The notes: generated by a model from the sequence alone, not told the origin. Numbered from the stretch's first letter, positions 46,023 through 54,654 are shown. The stretch is DNA of 64,000 nt from Planctomycetota bacterium (GCA_017303505.1 JAFLCP010000006.1:23103-87102); one strand, 5' to 3'. Made by a program: numbers and translations.

Positions 46023-46168
46023 GGGAAAAACTCCGCACCACCCATCCGGCTATCTGAGGCCTATTCCAGCACGACCCATCTAGTGAACAAACGAGCAAAT
46101 TCTCATCAGTCGTCCGAATAGGATCAGCAACGCGGGATTCGGTTCCCAAACGTCAAAGCGACTACCAC

Positions 46169-46184
46169 TGCAAAGCGCATACCA
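46169..46184 (-). promoter_or_regulatory. Candidate sigma-54 (-24/-12) promoter
   Basis: On the minus strand TGGTATGCGCTTTGCA matches the sigma-54 consensus TGGCACG-N4-TTGCA, with GG and GC separated by exactly 10 bases. It lies about 147 bases upstream of uspA, leaving a leader of roughly 135 bases. A GAFTGA-type activator is encoded two genes downstream. Pattern seen; promoter activity is inferred. Confidence 0.55.
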
Positions 46185-46290
46185 TGGCCGGATTTGCCTG
46201 CGAATCCTTTTTTGACCTGGAAAAACTTACCCCATTCATCCATTTTTGGGACGAATCGACCATTCCTTCGCGCCTAAAGTGACACACAAA

Positions 46291-46306
46291 TGTGCCGACG
46301 GGCACA
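46291..46306. promoter_or_regulatory. Perfect 16-bp dyad, possible activator (UAS) site
   Basis: TGTGCC-N4-GGCACA is a perfect inverted repeat about 107 bases upstream of the sigma-54 element, the usual distance of an NtrC-type enhancer. A weak hairpin terminator for the hybrid kinase is an alternative, but only a T3 run follows on the minus strand. Confidence 0.45.
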
Positions 46307-46396
46307 CCACACCAAATCAAAATGCAGGCCTACAGAATCGGCTGAGCAGCGACCAAACTCGAGCCCTTTTGCTTCACCATGCCCAACGCATCACGA

Positions 46397-47875
46397 CTAG
46401 CGAGGCAACAGCAGCGGATGCGTCTCGGGAGAAATCGGAAATTGAATGATGGCCTCAGCTCCATCTTCGGGCCAACCGAACTCGATCGTGCCGCCATGTG
46501 CTTCAATAAGACGTTTGGTAATCGGAAGCCCCAATCCGGTTCCCTGAGTGCGCGTAGTGAAGAACGGCTCAAAGATTCTCTCGCGAGTAGCTCTTTCTAA
46601 ACCATGTCCATGATCGCGAACCCGCACCTCAACCCCTAAACGATCTCCGAGCGTACAACTGTGTACGCTCAACTCTACCATCGTTCCCGCAGGTGAAGCC
46701 ATGATCGCATTTTCGAAGAGATTGCGGAAAACGCGCTCCAATGCATGGGCGTCTGCTTGAACGAAAATCTCGGGCGTCGACTCTGGCTCGATCAACCGAA
46801 TATTCTTGGGACTCCAAATCTGTTCGAGATGTCGCCATGTGTCTCGCCAAATGTGTTCTAAGCGACATGAAACACGCTCCAAATGAATGGGAGCCGCATA
46901 GAATCGCACTTCTTCGTACAAGTGATGCAAGTGATCTTGCGCACGCTGAATGCGTTGAATCAAATCGATGGCAGCAGGACGATCTTGTACCTCCAGGCCC
47001 AACATCTCCAAGCACGCTTGACTCCGTTGAAAAGCGTTGCGACTTTCGTGCGCTAAGCCCGTGATCATTTGACCGATAGCCGCTAATCTCTCGCTCTGCA
47101 CCAATCGATGTTGTGCCAAGTTTAGTTCGGTTACATCATGTCCCACCAAGAGTAGGCCGCGCACCACATGATTTCCATCAAGTTGCTTACCCGACCAACT
47201 AATCAGTCGCTCGGTTCCATTGGAAACTTTCAATCGCGAGGCTTGGTCGCGAACCGTCACCCCATTGAGAATGCTGGTTAGCATCTTTTCAAATCGGTGC
47301 TGATCGGCAGAAGGTATCAGGTCACACAACCACTCCTTACCTTTCGATTGCCTAACATCGCTACCGATCAAATCTTTGAGAAAGCCGTTGCAGCGCACCA
47401 CGCCACAATCAAAATCGAGTACCAGTACGATGGCTTGAGCCGTCTCGATTAACCCCTCTGCCAAATCGCGCTGCGCTCGCAGTTCATGGATGGTATCTCG
47501 ACGCTCGGCTATACGTCGTAAACTTGCCCTTAAGGCTTCCGGGCTCACCGGCTTGAGAAGATAATCGTAGGCGCCCTGGCGGAGGGCTTCAATCGCGCTG
47601 TCAACGTCCGGATACCCTGTTACCACAACCACGGGACAATCGGGAGCTTTTTGTTTAACTAAAGGCAACAATATCCCCGCATCGCCATCTGGTAATCGTC
47701 GATCGAGGATGACTGCGTCGACTCTATCCCACGGTGTTGCCGAGAGCGCCTCATGGATGGTAGATGATTCAACCGCAATGTGACCATCCAATTCCAATAA
47801 CTCGCACAGGTTAGCCCGAGTATCGGCGTCGTCCTCGACCAACAATACTGTCAATGATGTCGTACGTTCAGTCAT
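46397..47875 (-). CDS. Receiver-PAS-histidine kinase hybrid
   Basis: 492 residues, no transmembrane helix. Receiver domain at 1-120 with phospho-acceptor Asp58 (DAVILDRRLPDGD) and Lys108. A PAS-like segment follows at about 140-250 (IVLVLDFDCGVVRCNGFLKDL). The dimerisation/phospho-acceptor domain has His276 in GLAHESRNAFQRS, a variant of the HELRNPL-type box. The HATPase domain has NLFENAIMA (Asn388-389 region), the DHGHG and GTGLGL boxes. So the order is REC first and kinase last, the reverse of most hybrids, which makes the REC an input that can control the kinase. It follows the double receiver gene by 23 bases. Confidence 0.87.
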   Translation of the reverse strand: MTERTTSLTVLLVEDDADTRANLCELLELDGHIAVESSTIHEALSATPWDRVDAVILDRRLPDGDAGILLPLVKQKAPDCPVVVVTGYPDVDSAIEALRQGAYDYLLKPVSPEALRASLRRIAERRDTIHELRAQRDLAEGLIETAQAIVLVLDFDCGVVRCNGFLKDLIGSDVRQSKGKEWLCDLIPSADQHRFEKMLTSILNGVTVRDQASRLKVSNGTERLISWSGKQLDGNHVVRGLLLVGHDVTELNLAQHRLVQSERLAAIGQMITGLAHESRNAFQRSQACLEMLGLEVQDRPAAIDLIQRIQRAQDHLHHLYEEVRFYAAPIHLERVSCRLEHIWRDTWRHLEQIWSPKNIRLIEPESTPEIFVQADAHALERVFRNLFENAIMASPAGTMVELSVHSCTLGDRLGVEVRVRDHGHGLERATRERIFEPFFTTRTQGTGLGLPITKRLIEAHGGTIEFGWPEDGAEAIIQFPISPETHPLLLPR

Positions 47876-47898
47876 AGGCTTGATTCTAGTTCAGTCGT

Positions 47899-48654
47899 CT
47901 AACCTCTGCCGCGGGCCGTCTCCAAAAGTGTACCAATATCAAACGGCTTATAACAAATCTTGGCCTTCAATTCCCCAAGATTATCTGCCAATTCATTGCG
48001 ATAGCCGGTCATCAAAATGACATTACAATCGGGTTTTTCTTGGCGAATGTGAGAGGCCAATTTCATCCCATCGCCCCCTGGAAGCCGGTAGTCGACAAGC
48101 ACCACTTGGAATCGTGCCAACTCCAACATCTTTTCGGCCTGCTCGACATCGTGAGCCAAACAAACTCGATACCCAATTTGCTCAAATGCATCCTTCAGAT
48201 TTTGGCACAAATCTAAATCATCATCGACCACCAAAACCGTCTGTTCGACCTGCACGTCACCCAGAATCTTGGCAAGCCTATTGATGTCGAGAGGCTTGTT
48301 AATGATGCGCCGCACTTGCTGTCCGGCACTGACATCGCTCTCTTGCTCAGCGTTCAAATATGCGGTAACCAACATCGTAATCATGCAGGGACAGAGTGCC
48401 TTAAGCTTGGCGGCTAACTCGATCCCGTTCATTTCGGGCATCCGAAAATCCAACAATGCCAAATCGTAGGAATTCTGTGCCGCTAATTTCAGCGCATCTC
48501 GACCGCAACCAGCGACATCCACTTCATAGCCAAGCAACTGCAACAATTCGCGCAAGTTCGCTAGCGCGTCGGCTTCGTCATCGACACAAATAATTCGCAA
48601 TGGCTTGTTTGTACCAGGACCAACATGGCTCTGTAGGGCTTCAGATAATGACAT
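47899..48654 (-). CDS. Stand-alone double-receiver protein
   Basis: 251 residues composed of two complete CheY-like receivers without output domain. Receiver one has Asp69 in LALLDFRMPEMNG and Lys120 in IINKPLDI. Receiver two has Asp188 in VVLVDYRLPGGDG and Lys236 in KICYKPFDI, and both have acidic pairs (VDDEAD and VDDDLD). It fits a phosphate sink or shuttle between the neighbouring kinases. It lies between the hybrid kinase (23 bases downstream) and the globin kinase (262-base gap upstream). Confidence 0.88.
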   Translation of the reverse strand: MSLSEALQSHVGPGTNKPLRIICVDDEADALANLRELLQLLGYEVDVAGCGRDALKLAAQNSYDLALLDFRMPEMNGIELAAKLKALCPCMITMLVTAYLNAEQESDVSAGQQVRRIINKPLDINRLAKILGDVQVEQTVLVVDDDLDLCQNLKDAFEQIGYRVCLAHDVEQAEKMLELARFQVVLVDYRLPGGDGMKLASHIRQEKPDCNVILMTGYRNELADNLGELKAKICYKPFDIGTLLETARGRG

Positions 48655-48916
48655 GGTCGTTCCTATTTCGCCAGGGAATGGATCTACTAAGCGTCGCTAA
48701 TACCGATGAACGAGGCTTAAGCAGCCCATGACAGTGTAGCTAATAGCGTATAGCCAAAACCGTATTGTTTAGAACAGTGATCCACAAAGTCTTTTCGTCG
48801 AAAAGCTTCGTCGGATTGGGTGGGACAATCAATATTTGGGGAGATGGACTGTTTGGTAGGATAGCGATTTGCGGCGCAATCGAAAAGGAGATTTTGCCAA
48901 CAAACCAAACGCCCCG

Positions 48917-50083
48917 TTAGGCAACCGGCAATTCAATCCTAAACACACTCCCCTCCGCTGAGGTTGAGTGTATCTTCAATACGCCACTATGGCGTTCCAC
49001 AATCGACCGAACCAGGGCTAACCCCAAACCAAGACCGCGAGTCTTTGTTGTGAACAAGGGCTCGGTCAAACGTACTCGTATTTCCTGAGGAATACCAGGG
49101 CCTTGGTCAATCACATCCACTAAGACATGGTCCGTGTTATCCGGATTCAACGATGCGGCCACCGTGACCGTCCCTTGTTCATTCATCGCCTCCAACCCGT
49201 TGGCAACCAGATTTCGAATAGCGATTCCGAGCTGGTTAGCATCAGCTAACATTGTTAGGTCGGGAGGCTGTATGACGCACCGAATGTTGGCAAGTCTGTC
49301 CGAGAAATTATCGCGTAGCATCTCTTCCAACCAAGACGCCAGGACGATCGGTTTCTTGTTCAGAGGCCCTAGCCTAGTAAATTCTGATAGGGCTGTAATG
49401 GTACGGTTAGCCAATTGAATCTGACGCTGCATTCTCTCGATATGAACTTCCCTTCGAGCCGCATCCATTCCTTGTGAATGCTGAAGCAAGTACAGCGAAG
49501 TTTGCAGAACATTCAACGGATTTCGCAATTCGTGAGCAATGCCGCCACCCATTTGGCCAATCGCCGACAAACGCTCTGCCTGCTGTTGTTTTCGCAACAA
49601 TTCTTCTTCATACGCCAATTGAATGATCGCAAGGTCAAGATCGATCATTTTGCCTATGGCGAGCTCCATCGACTTGAGCCGATCTGGCTCGCCCTGAAAA
49701 GCATTAAAGACGATTCGCATAATGCCCGTCCGCAAACGCGTCATAGCCACTTGAGTGAAGCTTTGATTCAACCCGATCTGAACGTGCCGGCTTCCCACTT
49801 TCCAATGCTTCTTTGCATAAACCTCATCATACGGCCCTCGGAAAAATTCCGTGAGCCACAGATAGAGAGTCTGCTTAAGCCGTTCCACTTGGACCGTTCC
49901 ACCAGTTATGACACTAGCGGCGTTAGGGTGACGCAATATCTCCGCATAAAAGTCTTCGCAGAGTTCAGCAAAATGCGGTTCGACGATAGGGTATAAATCC
50001 CAAATCACTTTGCAGTCTGCGTCGGACAAATCGACATATCGCTTCAATTCAAGGAAGCGTTCCCAAAGTTCTTCATCACTCAC
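48917..50083 (-). CDS. Globin-coupled sensor histidine kinase
   Basis: 388 residues, fully cytoplasmic. Residues about 10-160 form a sensor globin: YPIVEPHFAELCEDFYAEIL, FFRGPYDEVYAKKHWKVGSRHVQIGLN (the block before the HemAT-like GxxHxxIGL), with His100 as probable proximal haem ligand. A short coiled coil leads to HisKA with phospho-acceptor His184 in AHELRNPL, and a HATPase domain (NLVANGLEAM near 291-300, DQGPGIP near 326-332, GLGLGLALVRS). Such kinases sense O2, NO or CO through haem. The start is GTG 50083 with AAGGA upstream. It begins a minus-strand run that continues through two-component genes to lutABC. Signal and target are inferred. Confidence 0.85.
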   Translation of the reverse strand: MSDEELWERFLELKRYVDLSDADCKVIWDLYPIVEPHFAELCEDFYAEILRHPNAASVITGGTVQVERLKQTLYLWLTEFFRGPYDEVYAKKHWKVGSRHVQIGLNQSFTQVAMTRLRTGIMRIVFNAFQGEPDRLKSMELAIGKMIDLDLAIIQLAYEEELLRKQQQAERLSAIGQMGGGIAHELRNPLNVLQTSLYLLQHSQGMDAARREVHIERMQRQIQLANRTITALSEFTRLGPLNKKPIVLASWLEEMLRDNFSDRLANIRCVIQPPDLTMLADANQLGIAIRNLVANGLEAMNEQGTVTVAASLNPDNTDHVLVDVIDQGPGIPQEIRVRLTEPLFTTKTRGLGLGLALVRSIVERHSGVLKIHSTSAEGSVFRIELPVA

Positions 50084-50170
50084 AAACAGTACTTCCTTGC
50101 CATGAAGTCGAATGTACTAGACGCCCAGCGCTGCTCGATATTTCGAGGAGTGTGCTCGTCTATTTTAGCG

Positions 50171-50635
50171 TTATCCTCTGGATGCGTCTCGTTTCAGCGA
50201 GTTTCCCAATTTCCAAATCAAAAACCACCCCAAAAGTATCTGGGCGGTGGTGAGCCACAAGTACACCTGATGTCGTAGGTAAAACGAACTTTCTTCTTGT
50301 ACCGTGTGAAAAGTGGGATCTAACAAAACATCCAAAGAACGATGCGAAAACCACAGCCCCAGTTGTATTCCCAGTAGAATCAATAACAAGTATCTCAGAA
50401 ATCGGTCTGGCGACTTCCAATGCACAATCAACATCAAGAGCCAACATGGAGATGCAATCGCGTTGAAACGCCATGTCACAATTCGAGTGACAAATCCCTG
50501 ATCCGTTGCTCCCCACACGGAAGAAGCCGCGGGGACAACGATGGCGGCGTAAAAGGTGATACCACCGACTAAGAATGCGGCCACTATCAACGACAGCTTA
50601 GTGGGCCAGCTGCGACTCGTTTTCTCGTTTTTCAT
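50171..50635 (-). CDS. Small four-helix membrane protein, unknown
   Basis: 154 residues from ATG 50635 (GTG three codons earlier possible). Four hydrophobic helices: LSLIVAAFLVGGITFYAAI, a second around IASPCWLLMLIVHW, YLLLILLGIQLGLWF, and YLWLTTAQILLGWFLIWKL at the C-terminus. No recognised family. It precedes the globin kinase on the same strand by about 87 bases, and could be co-transcribed. Function unknown. Confidence 0.6.
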   Translation of the reverse strand: MKNEKTSRSWPTKLSLIVAAFLVGGITFYAAIVVPAASSVWGATDQGFVTRIVTWRFNAIASPCWLLMLIVHWKSPDRFLRYLLLILLGIQLGLWFSHRSLDVLLDPTFHTVQEESSFYLRHQVYLWLTTAQILLGWFLIWKLGNSLKRDASRG

Positions 50636-50786
50636 AAAGCCCACGTGCCGTGAAGTGTATTTGCGATGCGCGAGTGAGACGACCGGAGAAAGGCAGTTCG
50701 TCGCCAGCTCCTTTATCCTAACAAATACTTCGGCGGAACAAATTCCTAAGTCAGTTTGCGGCTAATTGAAAATGAAAAAGCAAAAA

Positions 50787-50814
50787 AAGGGTGTTGAGCT
50801 CGCTCAACACCCTT
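50787..50814 (-). terminator. Rho-independent terminator
   Basis: An AAGGGTGTTGAG / CTCAACACCCTT inverted repeat with a short loop is followed on the minus strand by a U-rich run (TTTTTTGCTTTTTC). It lies about 58 bases after the stop of the Gly-rich gene and ends it. Confidence 0.85.
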
Positions 50815-50871
50815 CCGAATTTTTATCCGTTTGATCTATCAATCGAGGCAAACTCGATTTCAGATTAACAA

Positions 50872-51771
50872 CTATTGGATGTCGCCATCGCCGCTTGGAC
50901 GCTGACCACGGCCTGGGCGACCACCACCTTCACCGCCGCCTTCACCACCGCGACCGCCACGGCCACCAGGACCACCAGGTCCACCTGCACCACCGCGACC
51001 GCCAAACATACCACGTCCCAATTCTTCAGGAGATAGCTTGAACTCAGCTCCCTTGAGCTCTTCAAGCTTCTTCTTTTGATCGTCGGTCAGGATACTGAGA
51101 TACTTCTCGTCACCCTTCTTGCGGAACTCTTCCATTTTCGTTTGGATAGCGGACCGATCGGTACCAGGGCCACCACCGAACAGCTCTGACATGGTGGATT
51201 GCATTTCTTCAGCCAATTCGGTTCCCGTCTTGGTCACCTTCTCTTTTTGCTCGTCGGTTAGCTCCAATTCTTCAGTAACCATTGGGTTGGTCAAGACTTG
51301 GGCCAACTGACTGTTCTGAATGTAAATGCCCAACAAACGCGACAGCTTCTCAGGGGGCAGAATGCCTTCGAGCTCTTCACGAGCAACTTCGTTGGCCTTC
51401 TTCATGCGAGCCTGCATTTCATCCATTACCTTCTTTCGCTCATCTTCCGACATGTCACGGAAGTTTTGGAAACCGCGGCCACCGCCAGCTGGGGCGGTCA
51501 TTTCGCGAACTTTCTCGCCTGCTTTTTCCAAAGCCGATTTTTCTTCGTCGGTGATTTTGACTTCACCTTGAACCTTTTCATTGCGGAGCAGCATAAACAT
51601 GGACATAACTCCACCGCCGCCGCCACCCATCATCATCATGCCACCGCGACCACCAGGTCCACCCTGGCCGCCTCGACCTCCGCCTGGTGGCTGAGCCATC
51701 ACTGAACCAGCCGTGGAGGCGAACACTACCACCGAAGCAAAAATCCCAGCCAACCAAGCCTTAACGGACAT
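50872..51771 (-). CDS. Secreted Gly/Arg-rich protein with Spy/CpxP-like helical core
   Basis: 299 residues with a signal peptide (MSVKAWLAGIFASVVVFASTAGSVMAQ). The N-terminal mature part and the C-terminal tail are GGRGG/GGPGG low-complexity. The middle (about 75-225) is a charged helical core: EEKSALEKAGEKVREM, EREELEGILPPEKLSRLLGIY, ELTDEQKEKVTKTGTELAEEM, with repeated LTxEQ/K elements as in Spy/CpxP-type periplasmic proteins. A role as a periplasmic chaperone or stress sensor is only suggested by that pattern. GGAG lies 10 bases upstream of the ATG, and a terminator follows. Confidence 0.6.
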   Translation of the reverse strand: MSVKAWLAGIFASVVVFASTAGSVMAQPPGGGRGGQGGPGGRGGMMMMGGGGGGVMSMFMLLRNEKVQGEVKITDEEKSALEKAGEKVREMTAPAGGGRGFQNFRDMSEDERKKVMDEMQARMKKANEVAREELEGILPPEKLSRLLGIYIQNSQLAQVLTNPMVTEELELTDEQKEKVTKTGTELAEEMQSTMSELFGGGPGTDRSAIQTKMEEFRKKGDEKYLSILTDDQKKKLEELKGAEFKLSPEELGRGMFGGRGGAGGPGGPGGRGGRGGEGGGEGGGRPGRGQRPSGDGDIQ

Positions 51772-52087
51772 ATCCCAATTCTCCGAGATTGCAAAAGAAG
51801 AGTTGTAGCACCCAAAAAGTGCTGTTCACGGGTTAAAAACACCATTCGTGGCGTTATGTATCGCTTTTCCTTCAACATATTTCAACGTATCCAATTATTT
51901 TTTTCCGCATTACGCCCATCGGAATCGTCAATCTCTACCCAAGCCCCCCATTCCGGCCATAACCCCACCGAAACCACTAACCGTAGAGGGATGCACACCA
52001 TACAGCTGGTTCCATAACTTTCGAGGATTACAATGCGAGCTGAGTTAATTCTCCTTCGAAGCCCTCAATCCACTGAAACGGTTTGGA
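51772..52087. other. Divergent intergenic region
   Basis: 316 bases between the Gly-rich gene (minus) and the secreted esterase-like gene (plus). It is AT-rich around 51840-51915 and should hold both promoters. A short hairpin AGCAC-N7-GTGCT lies at about 51816-51832. A small out-of-frame ORF beginning 52033 with GAGGATTACA upstream is present but is not convincing as a gene. No known element. Confidence 0.4.
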
Positions 52088-54226
52088 ATGAAATTCTTCC
52101 CCCTTCCCCAGCTGCGACGCATTGTTTGTTCGCTTTGGTTGTTCCTTTTTTCGCTTGGCATTTCGCTTTCTGCCCAAGACGCAACAACCACTCCGAAACA
52201 ACCCGTCGCCTCCCAAGATGCGATGGCTAAACTCAAAAGCTTAGCCGCCGAGAAGAAACTCACACTCGCGTCGCTGGAAGAGTTCAACTCAACATCGCTG
52301 AACCAAGCAGAAGCAACCGAAGTGCATAAGTTGGTGTCTGCTGCGTTGAAGGAAGCTGAATTGGAGCCTCGTAAAGCGGAGTTCGCCGCGAAAGAACTTA
52401 AACAAGATGAGTTCTCGATGAAGTTTGAATACAAGCTGTTTGGTGAAAAACCAGCAGAGGGTCGCAGCCTGTTTATCTCCATGCACGGTGGTGGTGGCGC
52501 CCCAAAACGAGTCAACGATGGCCAGTGGCAAAATCAAATTCGACTTTATGAACCTAAAGAAGGTGTGTACGTTGCGCCGCGTGCCCCCACGGATACTTGG
52601 AATCTGTGGCACCAAGGTCATATCGATCCACTCTTCACTCGTCTCATTGAAGACATGGTTCTGTTCGAAGGCGTTAATCCCGATCGCGTCTATTTGATGG
52701 GCTATTCAGCGGGAGGCGACGGTGTTTACCAAGTCGCTCCCCGTATGGCAGACCGATTTGCGGCTGCCAGTATGATGGCTGGCCATCCAAATGAAACCGA
52801 GCCCTTCGGCCTGCGAAATCTCCCCTTTGCGTTGTTTATGGGAGGCAATGACTCAGCCTATCAGCGTAATGCGGTGGCAGAAAAATTCGGCAAGCAACTT
52901 GATGAACTCGAAGCCAAAGACCCCACCGGCTACAAGCACATGGTCAAGATCTATCCCGGCAAAGGCCACTGGATGGATCGAGAAGATGCTGAAGGTGTAC
53001 CTTGGATGGCTCAGTTCACTCGACAACGTTGGCCGAAAAAAATCGTTTGGAAACAAGACGATGTTACTCACACTAAATTCTATTGGCTTGAAGTCTCTCC
53101 CGATCGCGCAAAAGCGGGCACGCTTCTGAACGTAGAAGTTATTGGGCAAGAAATTCGAATCCAAGGTAGCGATCTCGATTCGCTGATTTGCAACTTGAGC
53201 GATGAGCTTATCGATTTGAATAAGCCTGTCAAAGTAACTTGGAATGATGAAATTTGTTTTGAAGGAACCGTTTTACGGACGATGGGTGCTATCCGATCGG
53301 TCTATCAAAATGATCTTCTTCCAACATCTCCCGGCACTGCACGACTTGAAATCAGTCGTCAAGCTCGGGCCGCATTAAACGATGACGATTTGAAGTTTTG
53401 GCTGAAGAATATGCTTATAGATCACGGGTATTCCCGCCAAGAAGCAGCTGATGTATTGGGCATTTCCGCAGACCGTATTTCATCGGAAGCTTCGCGGCTT
53501 TCGATCGATCTGGAAACTGTCCCCACCCACGGCGAACATGTCAAGATTGCTCCGTACCCCGGAGGTCGCCATCCTCGCATCGGCTTTTTGGATGGCGCCA
53601 TCGCCCCACAGCGTGAAACGAAAGTCAGCGTATTCGCTCCGTGGGATCACAAGAGTTACATCGTTCTGGATGCACCAGAAGCAATCTGGTCCAACCTTGG
53701 TCTCACATATCTTGCTCATACGCATGTTCCCACAGTCTGGTCGAAGCAAGGCATTCAACTTTTACCTCAAGAATGGAAACGCGACGGCGACCATCACTTA
53801 CAAATTTCGCGCACACTCCCCAACGGTATTCGGTTTGATGTTGATGTCGTAGCCCTTCAAGATCATGTCAAATTCAAGATGTCGCTCTTCAATGGCACAG
53901 AATTACCATTGAGCGATCTTCGTGTCCAAATGTGCGCGATGCTAAAAGGGATGCATGGTTTTCAAGAGCAAACAAACGCTAATAAGATCTTCCGTGGTTC
54001 GTTTGCCGCTTGCCATTCAGAGGACAAAACGAAATGGGTGATTTGGGCATGGGAACCCATCCAACGAACCTGGGGAAACCCACCCTGCCCATGTCTTCAC
54101 GCCGATCCTCAATTCCCTGATTGCCCATCGAAAGAAGCCCGTGAAATTCGTGGTTTGTTTGCGTTCTATCAGGGTACGGATATCGATAGCGAAATCAATC
54201 GACTCGGCAGCCTGCTAAACAAGTAG
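52088..54226 (+). CDS. Secreted alpha/beta-hydrolase-like protein with large C-terminal domain
   Basis: 712 residues with a signal peptide (LFLFSLGISLSAQD). Residues about 110-310 are an alpha/beta-hydrolase of the PHB-depolymerase/feruloyl-esterase type: HGGGG (133-137), the nucleophile Ser207 in MGYSAGGDG, probable acid Asp255 in GGNDSAY and His294 in GKGHWM. Residues 440-475 have a helix pair (HGYSRQEAADVLGISADRIS) resembling a helix-turn-helix, and the last 240 residues are a beta-rich domain with paired Cys in NPPCPCLH and no recognised family. Possibly secreted esterase plus substrate-binding region. The start has no strong ribosome-binding site. It runs into the repeat array. Confidence 0.65.
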   Translation: MKFFPLPQLRRIVCSLWLFLFSLGISLSAQDATTTPKQPVASQDAMAKLKSLAAEKKLTLASLEEFNSTSLNQAEATEVHKLVSAALKEAELEPRKAEFAAKELKQDEFSMKFEYKLFGEKPAEGRSLFISMHGGGGAPKRVNDGQWQNQIRLYEPKEGVYVAPRAPTDTWNLWHQGHIDPLFTRLIEDMVLFEGVNPDRVYLMGYSAGGDGVYQVAPRMADRFAAASMMAGHPNETEPFGLRNLPFALFMGGNDSAYQRNAVAEKFGKQLDELEAKDPTGYKHMVKIYPGKGHWMDREDAEGVPWMAQFTRQRWPKKIVWKQDDVTHTKFYWLEVSPDRAKAGTLLNVEVIGQEIRIQGSDLDSLICNLSDELIDLNKPVKVTWNDEICFEGTVLRTMGAIRSVYQNDLLPTSPGTARLEISRQARAALNDDDLKFWLKNMLIDHGYSRQEAADVLGISADRISSEASRLSIDLETVPTHGEHVKIAPYPGGRHPRIGFLDGAIAPQRETKVSVFAPWDHKSYIVLDAPEAIWSNLGLTYLAHTHVPTVWSKQGIQLLPQEWKRDGDHHLQISRTLPNGIRFDVDVVALQDHVKFKMSLFNGTELPLSDLRVQMCAMLKGMHGFQEQTNANKIFRGSFAACHSEDKTKWVIWAWEPIQRTWGNPPCPCLHADPQFPDCPSKEAREIRGLFAFYQGTDIDSEINRLGSLLNK

Positions 54227-54310
54227 GGTGCGCGCACCGGTCCATGCGGCAATCGATTTTCTGACGGTGCACCCCCTCTCGAAGCAATGCGTTTCGCAAG
54301 CATTAACTCC

Positions 54311-54443
54311 GACCGCGTAACACACAATGGAGTTGACATGTCGATGCTTACGCGCAACCACGAGGTAACACTTCTATTTCAAACCGGTACGACGCCGAAC
54401 GTCGAAGTTGCGGGGCGTCAACTCCACGATGTGTTACGCGGTC
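54311..54443. repeat. Inverted half-unit of the 113-bp repeat family
   Basis: GACCGCGTAACACA...TGGAGTTGAC at 54311-54337 is the reverse complement of 54417-54443 with 24 of 27 matches. Together they form a 27-bp stem around an ~79-base loop, so the array contains a unit in the opposite orientation in front of the two direct copies. Confidence 0.7.
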
Positions 54444-54532
54444 TAATTTCTCGTGTTCAAAATCAAACGGCGTGTTGGATTTATACGAATGTCGCCCCAA
54501 ACGATTAAGACCGCTTCACACACCCTACACGG
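54420..54532 (+). repeat. 113-bp palindromic repeat unit, copy 1
   Basis: Copy 1 of a head-to-tail pair, 113 bases, about 95 % identical to copy 2 (five or so differences). Each unit begins with GTGTTACGCGGTCTAA and ends with TTAAGACCGCTTCACACAC, complementary to one another with a few mismatches, so each folds into a hairpin of about 100 bases. Confidence 0.9.
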
Positions 54533-54645
54533 AACTCCACGGTGTGTTACGCGGTCTAATTTCTCGTGTTCAAAATCAAACGGCGTGTTGGATTTATTCG
54601 ACCGTCGCCCCAAACGATTAAGACCGCTTCACACACCCTTCACGG
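54533..54645 (+). repeat. 113-bp palindromic repeat unit, copy 2
   Basis: Copy 2 starts exactly where copy 1 ends and ends 10 bases before the stop of the macro-domain gene on the other strand. The 428-base gap between the convergent genes holds little else. It has the same inverted ends as copy 1. REP-like or MITE-like extragenic element; no ORF. Confidence 0.9.
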
Positions 54646-54654
54646 CTACACGGC

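Larger units (their letters stand above)
46023..46396. other. Regulatory intergenic region upstream of uspA-ntrC-lutABC
   Basis: 374 bases between the hybrid kinase stop and the uspA start, both minus strand. It contains the sigma-54 element at 46169-46184 and the perfect dyad at 46291-46306. No ORF or other repeat was found. Confidence 0.6.

Noticed and set aside
48655..48916. Possible sigma-54 element in the spacer before the double receiver
   Set aside because: A GG-N10-GC core exists on the minus strand, but flanking bases do not fit the consensus.
50160..50516. 118-residue minus-strand open frame overlapping the four-helix membrane gene
   Set aside because: Alternative frame of the membrane protein, with no hydrophobic pattern.
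50900..51010. CCACCGCGACC-type repeated DNA
   Set aside because: Encodes the Gly/Arg-rich tail; protein low complexity rather than a DNA element.
52033..52230. 65-codon ORF with GAGGATTACA upstream, before the esterase-like gene
   Set aside because: Overlaps the signal peptide of the real gene in another frame; no conserved feature. Could be a leader ORF but unsupported.
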